Source of the DNA: Clostridia bacterium
Lineage (GTDB): Bacteria > Bacillota_A > Clostridia > Lachnospirales > Lachnospiraceae
DNA: 5,949 bases
Direction of reading: 5' to 3'
Assembly: GCA_012515365.1 (NCBI GenBank)
Contig: JAAYYM010000142.1
Coordinates: 1 to 5,949 of the forward strand
Part shown: piece after piece, positions 1 through 5,810 of the stretch
Numbering within the stretch: position 1 is the first letter of the stretch
Layout of the letters: every line of letters begins with the position of its first letter
Program-made: the position numbers and the translations under genes
Notes under the pieces: generated by a model
What the model saw: only the letters and a program-made list of their open reading frames with translations
Told to the model about the DNA's origin: nothing
Database searches by the model: none

Positions 1-1443
1 ATCACTTTCCAGAATTTCTTTAATAAATTTACTAAAAAAGCAGGTATGACAGGTACTGCTTTAACAGAAGAAAAGGAATTCCGCGATATCTACGGAATGG
101 ACGTTGTTGAGATCCCAACTAATCTTCCTGTAGCCAGAATTGATTTACAGGATGGTGTTTACAAGACCAGAAAAGAAAAACTGAATGCAATCGTAAACGA
201 AGTGGTAAAGACTCATGAAACAGGACAGCCGGTATTGGTTGGTACGATTACCATTGAGGCATCTGAAGAACTGAGTACCATGCTTAGAAAACGAGGCATC
301 CAGCATAAAGTTCTGAATGCGAAGTTCCATGAACTTGAGGCTGAGATCGTAGCTGATGCAGGTATTCACGGAGCTGTTACCATTGCTACCAATATGGCTG
401 GACGTGGTACGGATATTAAGCTTGATGAGGAAGCAAGAGCAGCAGGCGGATTGAAAATCATAGGTACAGAACGTCATGAATCAAGACGTATCGATAATCA
501 GCTGCGTGGTCGTTCCGGTCGTCAGGGAGATCCTGGTGTATCCAGATTTTTCATTTCACTGGAAGATGATCTGATGCGTTTATTCGGTTCTGAGAGACTG
601 ATGAATGTATTTACGACACTTGGCGTGCCAGAAAATGAAGAAATAGAACATAAGATGCTTTCCAATGCCATTGAAAAAGCACAGACCAAAATAGAAAATA
701 ACAACTTTGGAATCAGAAAGAATCTGATCGAATACGATCAGGTCATGAACGAACAGCGTGAAATCATTTATAAAGAAAGAAGACGTGTACTTGATGGAGA
801 AAGTATGCGAGATGCAATTTATAAAATGATCACAGAATTCATTGAGAACTCTGTTGATATGGTGATCGGAGATGATAACGAGCGAGAAGAATGGAATCTT
901 CAAGAGCTGAATGAGATCATTTTGCCGGTTATCCCGATTAATCGTATTGTGACTCCGGATATCAAGAATTTAAATAAAAAACAATTGATTCATAAACTAA
1001 AAGAAGAGGCTGTTAAATTCTATGAGAGCAAAGAAGCAGAGTTTCCTGAGCAGGAAAAGCTTCGTGAGTTTGAACGTGTTATTCTGTTAAAGGTAATCGA
1101 TAATAAGTGGATGGATCACATTGATGATATGGATCAGCTTCGTCAGGGTATTGGTTTACAGGCATATGCACAGAAGGATCCGCTGGTTGAATACAAAATG
1201 ATGGGATATGATATGTTTGACGCTATGACTGCAAATATCCAAGAGGAGACTGTCAGAGTATTATCTCATATTAAGATCGAGCAGAAGGTTGAAAGAGAAC
1301 AGGTAGCTAAGGTGACCGGAACAAACAAGGATGATTCTGCGGCTAAGGCACCGAAAAAGCGTGACGCAGATAAGGTTTATCCTAACGATCCATGCCCATG
1401 CGGCAGTGGAAAGAAATATAAACAGTGTTGCGGAAGAAAGTAG
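1..1443 (+). CDS. secA: Preprotein translocase ATPase subunit SecA, C-terminal part (5' end outside window)
   Basis: SecA is the ATP-driven motor that pushes unfolded preproteins through the SecYEG channel at the cytoplasmic membrane. The open frame runs from base 1 with no start, so only the last 480 residues are present, about the C-terminal 55-60% of a typical SecA. Fragment residues 1-20 hold the family stretch ITFQNFFNKF...AGMTGTA. The second nucleotide-binding domain follows, with ATNMAGRGTDI (about 129-139) and the arginine-finger motif QLRGRSGRQGDPG (about 167-179). Next comes the helical scaffold (NNFGIRKNLIEYDQVMNEQR, about 234-253) and its later helix around DNKWMDHIDDMDQLRQGIGLQAY. 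A Lys/Asp-rich linker leads to a zinc-binding SEC-C tail with Cys465, Cys467, Cys476 and Cys477 (bases 1393-1431), which in other SecA proteins contacts SecB or lipid. The gene ends in TAG, 16 bp before prfB, an arrangement usual in Firmicutes. Identification is essentially certain. Confidence 0.98.
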   Translation: MTFQNFFNKFTKKAGMTGTALTEEKEFRDIYGMDVVEIPTNLPVARIDLQDGVYKTRKEKLNAIVNEVVKTHETGQPVLVGTITIEASEELSTMLRKRGIQHKVLNAKFHELEAEIVADAGIHGAVTIATNMAGRGTDIKLDEEARAAGGLKIIGTERHESRRIDNQLRGRSGRQGDPGVSRFFISLEDDLMRLFGSERLMNVFTTLGVPENEEIEHKMLSNAIEKAQTKIENNNFGIRKNLIEYDQVMNEQREIIYKERRRVLDGESMRDAIYKMITEFIENSVDMVIGDDNEREEWNLQELNEIILPVIPINRIVTPDIKNLNKKQLIHKLKEEAVKFYESKEAEFPEQEKLREFERVILLKVIDNKWMDHIDDMDQLRQGIGLQAYAQKDPLVEYKMMGYDMFDAMTANIQEETVRVLSHIKIEQKVEREQVAKVTGTNKDDSAAKAPKKRDADKVYPNDPCPCGSGKKYKQCCGRK

Positions 1444-1459
1444 AGAGACTGATTATAGT

Positions 1460-2584
1460 ATGGTTGAATTAGATGCAATCAAAACTGAACTGCAGACTTA
1501 TGAGCTTCCAATGAAGGAAATGAAAGCATCACTTCAGCTGGAAGATAAGGCAAAGCGTGTAGAGGAACTGGAACGTGAGATGGAAGCTCAGGGCTTCTGG
1601 GATGATACAGAGCGTTCGCAGATCTATATGAAAGAATTGAAAAACTTAAAAGACAATATAGAAACCTTTCACACACTCGAAAGTCAGGTAGAGGATATCA
1701 AAACATTACTTGAAATGGGGTATGAGGAAAATGATCCTTCTTTAGTCGGTGAGATTAAAGAAGAGTTTAAAACATTTTCTGAAGCATTTGAAACGATGCG
1801 GATTACGACACTGCTTTCAGGAGAGTATGACAAAAATAATGCAATTCTTAAATTAAATGCAGGTGCCGGTGGTACAGAAAGCTGTGACTGGGCGAATATG
1901 CTTTATCGTATGTATACAAGATGGGCAGAGTCAAAAGGCTTTACTGTAGATGTACTGGATATGCTGGATGGAGAAGAAGCAGGGATCAAATCTGTCACCT
2001 TTCAGATCAATGGAGAAAATGCTTTTGGGTATTTGAAATCGGAAAAGGGCGTCCACAGACTGGTGCGTATTTCGCCGTTTAATGCACAGGGAAAGCGTCA
2101 GACATCGTTTGTTTCACTTGATGTTATGCCTGAAATCGAAGAAGATCTTGATATCGATATTGATGAAGGGGACTTGAGAATTGATACTTATCGAAGCAGT
2201 GGTGCAGGTGGACAGCATATTAACAAAACCTCATCCGCGATTCGTATTACCCATATTCCGACAGGCGTAGTTGTCCAGTGCCAGAATGAACGTTCACAGC
2301 ACATGAACAAAGACAAAGCAATGCAAATGTTAAAAGCAAAGCTGTATATGATCAAAAAAGAAGCGAATGCTGAGAAGCTTTCTGATATCAGAGGCGAAGT
2401 AAAAGACATTGGATGGGGCAATCAGATCAGATCCTATGTATTGCAGCCATACACACTTGTAAAGGATCATCGTACAGATGCAGAAGTCGGACAGGCTGAC
2501 AGTGTGTTAAACGGAAACATTGATCCATTTATTAATGCATATCTGCGCTGGATTAATACATCCGCAGCCAATCAGACTGAATAA
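1460..2584 (+). CDS. prfB: Peptide chain release factor 2 (RF2), single frame without programmed frameshift
   Basis: RF2 recognises UAA and UGA in the ribosomal A site and triggers release of the finished peptide. The protein has 374 residues. The stop-codon recognition tripeptide SPF is at 205-207 and the catalytic GGQ at 250-252, the same numbering as E. coli RF2. Residue 246 is Ser. The N-terminal domain has the family's charged coiled-coil style (about 1-110). The ATG at 1460 was chosen because MVELDAIKTEL matches RF2 N-termini. The frame stays open upstream to an ATG at 1331, but that stretch lies inside secA and has no RF2 similarity. The Shine-Dalgarno is weak (AGAGAGA at 1442-1448), so translational coupling to secA is likely. 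Most RF2 genes carry CTT TGA C at codons 25-26, needing a +1 shift. Here codon 25 is CTT but codon 26 is CAG, so no shift is needed and this autoregulation is absent. It stops with TAA. Confidence 0.97.
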   Translation: MVELDAIKTELQTYELPMKEMKASLQLEDKAKRVEELEREMEAQGFWDDTERSQIYMKELKNLKDNIETFHTLESQVEDIKTLLEMGYEENDPSLVGEIKEEFKTFSEAFETMRITTLLSGEYDKNNAILKLNAGAGGTESCDWANMLYRMYTRWAESKGFTVDVLDMLDGEEAGIKSVTFQINGENAFGYLKSEKGVHRLVRISPFNAQGKRQTSFVSLDVMPEIEEDLDIDIDEGDLRIDTYRSSGAGGQHINKTSSAIRITHIPTGVVVQCQNERSQHMNKDKAMQMLKAKLYMIKKEANAEKLSDIRGEVKDIGWGNQIRSYVLQPYTLVKDHRTDAEVGQADSVLNGNIDPFINAYLRWINTSAANQTE

Positions 2585-2605
2585 AGAAGTTTATATAAAA
2601 GAAAC

Positions 2606-2664
2606 AGACCGTTATAAACGGATGAACGAACAAGGTTACATCTGATTAGGACGGTCTTTTTTTT
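2606..2664 (+). terminator. Rho-independent terminator of the secA-prfB unit
   Basis: It starts 21 bp after the prfB stop. AGACCGT (2606-2612) pairs perfectly with ACGGTCT (2651-2657), followed by a run of eight T (2657-2664). The 38-nt loop can itself fold: CGGATGAAC (2619-2627) pairs with GTTACATCTG (2635-2644), with one bulged A (2638) and one G-U pair, around a 7-nt loop. This two-level stem is unusual but the T-tract makes termination likely. A small competing hairpin, CCGTT/AACGG (2609-2613 with 2617-2621), uses the same left arm. Confidence 0.85.
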
Positions 2665-2669
2665 GTTCT

Positions 2670-2699
2670 TTCATATGAGTCTCGTATTTATTCTATAAT
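2670..2699 (+). promoter_or_regulatory. Candidate sigma-A promoter for the ACT-hom-lysC operon
   Basis: A perfect -10 hexamer TATAAT (2694-2699) lies 18 bp downstream of TTCATA (2670-2675), a 4-of-6 match to the -35 consensus. It sits directly after the prfB terminator and before the next operon. Transcription would begin near 2706 and give a leader of about 170 nt before the ATG at 2874. The -35 is mediocre, so the call rests mostly on the -10 and position. Confidence 0.6.
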
Positions 2700-2714
2700 T
2701 GATGTATTTATATA

Positions 2715-2756
2715 ACAATGTGTCTGATTTATGTATCTCACAATGTATCTGATTTA
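2715..2756 (+). repeat. Pair of 17-bp direct repeats, possible operator
   Basis: ACAATGTGTCTGATTTA (2715-2731) and ACAATGTATCTGATTTA (2740-2756) differ at one base and start 25 bp apart. A shorter partial copy, TGTATCT, lies between them (2732-2738). They fall just downstream of the expected start from the promoter at 2670-2699. Repeated sites in a promoter region are typical of a DNA-binding regulator's operator, but nothing here identifies the protein. A local duplication without function is also possible. Confidence 0.55.
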
Positions 2757-2760
2757 GTGC

Positions 2761-2789
2761 TTGATTTTTCATAGTGACTGTGATAAACT
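2761..2789 (+). promoter_or_regulatory. Weaker second promoter candidate
   Basis: TTGATT (2761-2766, 4 of 6 to -35) is followed after 17 bp by TAAACT (2784-2789, 4 of 6 to -10). An extended -10 TG lies at 2781-2782, one base before the hexamer. If used, transcription would start around 2796. AT-rich DNA gives such matches by chance, so this is tentative and secondary to the TATAAT promoter upstream. Confidence 0.3.
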
Positions 2790-2792
2790 CTA

Positions 2793-2859
2793 TCCATCGG
2801 AGAAATACAAGTGTCTCTGCGACACGGACTCAAAAACACAGATGTATTTGCGGAATGGA
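2793..2859 (+). promoter_or_regulatory. Potential structured RNA leader upstream of the ACT-domain gene
   Basis: Nested inverted repeats occur in 67 bases. TCCAT (2793-2797) pairs with ATGGA (2855-2859). AAATACA (2803-2809) pairs with TGTATTT (2843-2849). An inner hairpin GTGTC-TCTGC-GACAC occupies 2811-2825. The two outer helices are separated by a symmetric 5x5 purine-rich internal loop (CGGAG at 2798-2802 opposite GCGGA at 2850-2854). The hairpin loop TCTGC (2816-2820) could also pair with GCGGA (one G-U), a possible pseudoknot. The structure ends two bases before the ribosome binding site at 2861-2866, a position suited to control of translation. I do not recognise a known riboswitch or T-box consensus. 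The helices are AU-rich and could be fortuitous. Confidence 0.4.
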
Positions 2860-2860
2860 C

Positions 2861-2866
2861 AAGGGG
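2861..2866 (+). promoter_or_regulatory. Ribosome binding site that decides the ACT-gene start
   Basis: AAGGGG sits 7 nt before the ATG at 2874. It favours this start over an in-frame GTG at 2811, which has its own weaker GGAG (2799-2802, 8 nt spacing) and would add 21 residues with no family similarity. Confidence 0.75.
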
Positions 2867-2873
2867 TGTTGCC

Positions 2874-3317
2874 ATGACAGAAGACAATGGGTACTATATT
2901 GTAAAGAAGCGAGCATTACCGGAAGTATTACAGAAGGTTGTAGAAGCAAAAGAGCTTTTGGATTCTGAAAAAGTGCTGACTGTACAGGAAGCGACAGAAA
3001 AGGTAGGCATCAGCCGCAGCTCGTTTTATAAGTATAAGGATGATATTTTTCAGTTCCACGATAATGCGCAAGGGAAAACAATTACGTTGACATTTCAAAT
3101 GGATGATACGCCCGGTCTGTTATCAGATGTGTTAAAGATTATTGCAGCATATGGGGCCAATATTCTGACCATTCACCAGAGTATTCCGATTAATTCGGTT
3201 GCATCTCTGAGTTTAAGTGTGCAGGTGCTTCCAACTACGGGAGATATTTCAAAAATGGTAGCTACAATGGAACAGCAGAATGGTGTTCATTATGTAAAAA
3301 TACTGGCAAGAGAATAG
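2874..3317 (+). CDS. ACT domain-containing protein, UPF0735 / PheB-like, with HTH-like segment
   Basis: This is a small cytoplasmic protein of 147 residues, the length I recall for B. subtilis PheB, whose pattern it follows (YxVxxxxLPxxLxKxxExKxLLD at the start, then SRSxFYKYKD). Residues about 37-59 (VQEATEKVGISRSSFYKYKD, continuing to IF) look like a helix-turn-helix. Residues about 69-147 form an ACT domain, with the ligand-turn signature DDTPGLL at 77-83 and NILTIHQSIP at 96-105. ACT domains bind amino acids, so a sensor or regulator role is plausible; no enzyme active site is visible. The old chorismate mutase label on PheB is not supported by anything seen here. The gene is first in the operon, 17 bp before hom, and ends in tandem stops TAGTAG. 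Control of, or allosteric partnership with, Hom or aspartokinase is inferred from position only. Confidence 0.88.
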   Translation: MTEDNGYYIVKKRALPEVLQKVVEAKELLDSEKVLTVQEATEKVGISRSSFYKYKDDIFQFHDNAQGKTITLTFQMDDTPGLLSDVLKIIAAYGANILTIHQSIPINSVASLSLSVQVLPTTGDISKMVATMEQQNGVHYVKILARE

Positions 3318-3334
3318 TAGAAAGAGGGATAAAG

Positions 3335-4552
3335 ATGGTAAACATAGCAGTTTTAGGATACGGTACAGTTGGTTCAGGTGTTGTGGAAGTCATAAGGACC
3401 AATCAGGAAAGCATCAATAAAAAAGCGGGAGAAGATATCAATATCAAATACGTATTGGATTTAAGAGATTTTCCGGGAGATCCTGTTGAGCAGATTCTGG
3501 TACATGATTATAATATCATTTTGAATGATCCGGAGGTAGAAGTTGTAGTAGAAGTGATGGGTGGCATCAAACCAGCATACACATTTGTAAAGCAGGCTTT
3601 AGAAGCTGGAAAGAGTGTATGTACTTCCAATAAGGAACTTGTTGCTAAATATGGACCTCAGCTGCTTGAAATCGCAAGAGAAAAGAATATCAACTTTTTA
3701 TTCGAAGCAAGTGTTGGAGGAGGTATCCCAATTATACGTCCACTGAACTCTTCACTGACTGCAGACGAAATTATCGAGATTTCAGGAATATTAAATGGAA
3801 CGACAAACTATATTCTCAGCAAGATGGCAGATCAGGGATGGGAATTCGAAGATGCACTTCATAAAGCACAGGAGCTTGGATTTGCAGAGCGTAATCCGGA
3901 AGCTGATATTGAAGGATATGATGCATGTAGAAAAATAGCGATTTTATCATCACTGGCATTTGGAAATCATGTTGATTTTGAAGATATTTATACAGAAGGT
4001 ATCAGTAAGATCTCGGCAAAGGACATTGCGTATGCAAACGAATTAGACTTATCGATTAAACTGCTTGCTACAAGTAAACGTGATGGAAGTAATTTCTATG
4101 CTATGGTTACACCGGTACTGATTAATCGTAATCATCCGTTATACAGTGTAAATGGTGTTTTCAATGCCATCCTTGTCAAAGGAAATGTAATTGGAGATGT
4201 TATGTTTTATGGAAGTGGAGCAGGAAAACTTCCGACAGCAAGCGCAGTGGTAGCGGATGTGGTAGATGCCGTGAAACATAAAAATAAACACATTATGTCA
4301 TTCTGGAGCAGTAAAAAACTTGAACTGACAAGTGCGCAACAGGCAAAAAGTATGTTCTTTGTACGTGTTCAGGGTACTCAGTCAGAGCTTCTTGAGCAGA
4401 TCAAAGCATCTTTTGGAGACGTCAAGGTGATCACACTCGACTCCGTTCATGATGAATTTGCATTTATTACAAAAAGAATGACAGAGAAAGAATATAAGGA
4501 GACGGCAACGAATTTCAACCAGATCATCAGCATGATCCGTGTGGAAGAGTAG
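3335..4552 (+). CDS. hom: Homoserine dehydrogenase
   Basis: It reduces aspartate semialdehyde to homoserine with NAD(P)H, the branch point from lysine towards threonine and methionine. The protein has 405 residues. An N-terminal Rossmann fold shows GxGxxG (Gly8, Gly10, Gly13). The family motifs TSNKELVA (97-104, with conserved Lys100), EASVGGGIPII (124-134) and GILNGTTNYILSKM (151-164) follow. The catalytic-region motif NPEADIEGYDACRK ends at Lys200; Glu185, Asp196 and Lys200 match yeast Glu208, Asp219 and Lys223. Residues about 338-405 form a C-terminal ACT-like tail, but the usual DxPG turn is missing (QGTQSELLEQ in its place). The total is somewhat shorter than roughly 430-residue Hom proteins such as that of B. 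subtilis, so feedback by threonine through this domain is uncertain. SD AGAGGG (3323-3328) lies 6 nt before the ATG. Confidence 0.96.
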   Translation: MVNIAVLGYGTVGSGVVEVIRTNQESINKKAGEDINIKYVLDLRDFPGDPVEQILVHDYNIILNDPEVEVVVEVMGGIKPAYTFVKQALEAGKSVCTSNKELVAKYGPQLLEIAREKNINFLFEASVGGGIPIIRPLNSSLTADEIIEISGILNGTTNYILSKMADQGWEFEDALHKAQELGFAERNPEADIEGYDACRKIAILSSLAFGNHVDFEDIYTEGISKISAKDIAYANELDLSIKLLATSKRDGSNFYAMVTPVLINRNHPLYSVNGVFNAILVKGNVIGDVMFYGSGAGKLPTASAVVADVVDAVKHKNKHIMSFWSSKKLELTSAQQAKSMFFVRVQGTQSELLEQIKASFGDVKVITLDSVHDEFAFITKRMTEKEYKETATNFNQIISMIRVEE

Positions 4553-4582
4553 TCGCATCCCGGACGAAATGAGGAATACAAA

Positions 4583-5788
4583 ATGAAGTATGTTGTAGTA
4601 TTAGCAGATGGAATGGCGGATGAACCAATCAAAGAGCTTAAAAGCCAGACTCCGCTTGAGTACGCAAAGACACCGGCTATGGATGCTATTTCTAAAGTGG
4701 CAGAAATCGGACTTGTCCATACGATTCCGGATGGAATGAAGCCAGGATCAGATACCGCAAATCTGTCGGTACTTGGGTATGATCCTAAAAAATATTATTC
4801 GGGAAGATCGCCGCTTGAAGCACTTAGTATCGGTGTTCCGATGAAGGATACAGATGTGGCATTGCGTTGTAATATTGTCACTCTTTCAGAAGAAGAGGAG
4901 TGTTTTGAAGATAAGACAATCATAGACCATAGTTCAAGTGAAATCAGTACAGAAGATGCAGCAGTATTGTTAACAGCTGTGAAAAAGGAACTGGAGAATG
5001 AAGAATTTCAGTTTTATGTAGGAACCAGCTATCGCCACTGTCTGATCTGGAACAATGGACGTGTGATCGAACTGACACAGCCACATGATATTCTGGGTAA
5101 GGTGATCGGATCATATCTTCCGGAAGAAGATGTTTTTACACAGATGATGAAAAAGAGTTATGAGATCCTTGTCAATCATCCAATTAACATAGAACGAAAA
5201 AAACAGGGACTGAATCCAGCAAATTGTTTCTGGTTCTGGGGAGCAGGTACAAAACCGGCACTTGTTCCATTTGAAGAGCTGTTTCATAAAAAGGGTGCTA
5301 TGATTTCTGCTGTTGATCTGTTAAAAGGAATTGCAACAGGAGCTTCGATGAAGGTCATTACAGTGGAAGGTGCAAACGGAGGTCTTCATACAAATTATGA
5401 AGGCAAAGCCCAGGCAGCCATTGATGTGTTACTAAAGGAAGATTATGATTTTGTCTATATCCATATTGAGGCGCCGGATGAGATGGGGCATCAGGGTAGT
5501 GTGGAACGAAAGGTACAGGCGATTGAATATATAGATGAGAAGGTTATTGCCTTTGTTAAACAGGCTCTGGATGAATCAGGAGAAGATTATCGAATGCTGA
5601 TTCTGCCGGATCATCCGACACCAATATGTATCAGAACGCATTCCTCGGATCCTGTACCATATATGCTTTATGACAGCCGTCATACTCGTAAATATACTTG
5701 GAATTATAATGAGAGAGAAGCACATTCTTCAGGAAACTATGAAGCTGTTGGTCATATGCTTATGAATCGTTTTCTTAAGCATCACTAG
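4583..5788 (+). CDS. Cofactor-independent phosphoglycerate mutase family protein; probable homoserine kinase
   Basis: This 401-residue protein belongs to the archaeal-type (ApgM) branch of the alkaline phosphatase / metalloenzyme superfamily. Visible residues include LADGMAD with metal-ligand Asp9, the nucleophile motif GSDTANLSVLGYDP (Ser56), the substrate-binding motif GRSPLEA (74-80), and the second metal cluster EAPDEMGH (Asp299, His303), PDHPTP (Asp343, His344) and His353. Automatic annotation usually says phosphoglycerate mutase. However, genes of this subfamily placed beside hom, threonine synthase or aspartokinase have been proposed to be non-orthologous homoserine kinases, and here it lies between hom (30 bp gap) and aspartokinase (22 bp gap). 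I therefore infer ATP-dependent phosphorylation of homoserine, with glycolytic mutase activity as the alternative. SD GAGGA (4571-4575) is 7 nt before the ATG. Family is very secure; the kinase function is moderate. Confidence 0.9.
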   Translation: MKYVVVLADGMADEPIKELKSQTPLEYAKTPAMDAISKVAEIGLVHTIPDGMKPGSDTANLSVLGYDPKKYYSGRSPLEALSIGVPMKDTDVALRCNIVTLSEEEECFEDKTIIDHSSSEISTEDAAVLLTAVKKELENEEFQFYVGTSYRHCLIWNNGRVIELTQPHDILGKVIGSYLPEEDVFTQMMKKSYEILVNHPINIERKKQGLNPANCFWFWGAGTKPALVPFEELFHKKGAMISAVDLLKGIATGASMKVITVEGANGGLHTNYEGKAQAAIDVLLKEDYDFVYIHIEAPDEMGHQGSVERKVQAIEYIDEKVIAFVKQALDESGEDYRMLILPDHPTPICIRTHSSDPVPYMLYDSRHTRKYTWNYNEREAHSSGNYEAVGHMLMNRFLKHH

Positions 5789-5810
5789 AATATAAATTGA
5801 GGAGGAAATT

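Noticed and set aside
145..903. Three open frames on the - strand within secA
   Set aside because: They are antisense to a strongly conserved gene, Cys/Phe/Ser-rich in the way shadow frames are, and lack ribosome binding sites.
1331..1459. Upstream extension of the prfB reading frame to an ATG inside secA
   Set aside because: It overlaps the secA zinc tail, encodes low-complexity Arg/His-rich sequence unlike any RF2, and the ATG at 1460 gives the correct family N-terminus.
1479..2421. Two open frames on the - strand within prfB
   Set aside because: They are antisense shadows of conserved RF2 codons with no recognisable domain.
2585..2873. Known riboswitch or T-box in the leader of the hom operon
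   Set aside because: I found no T-box core (GGGUGGNACCGCG-like), no lysine or SAM riboswitch core, and no terminator directly before the first gene. Only the unclassified pairing noted above remains.
2774..2968. 64-residue frame starting GTG in the leader (a possible leader peptide)
   Set aside because: It runs out of frame into the ACT gene, has no clear ribosome binding site and no run of Thr, Lys, Ile or Met codons expected of an attenuation peptide.
4447..4632. 61-residue - strand frame across the hom / mutase-like junction
   Set aside because: It lies mostly over coding sequence on the + strand, has no recognisable motif, and no promoter was seen for it.
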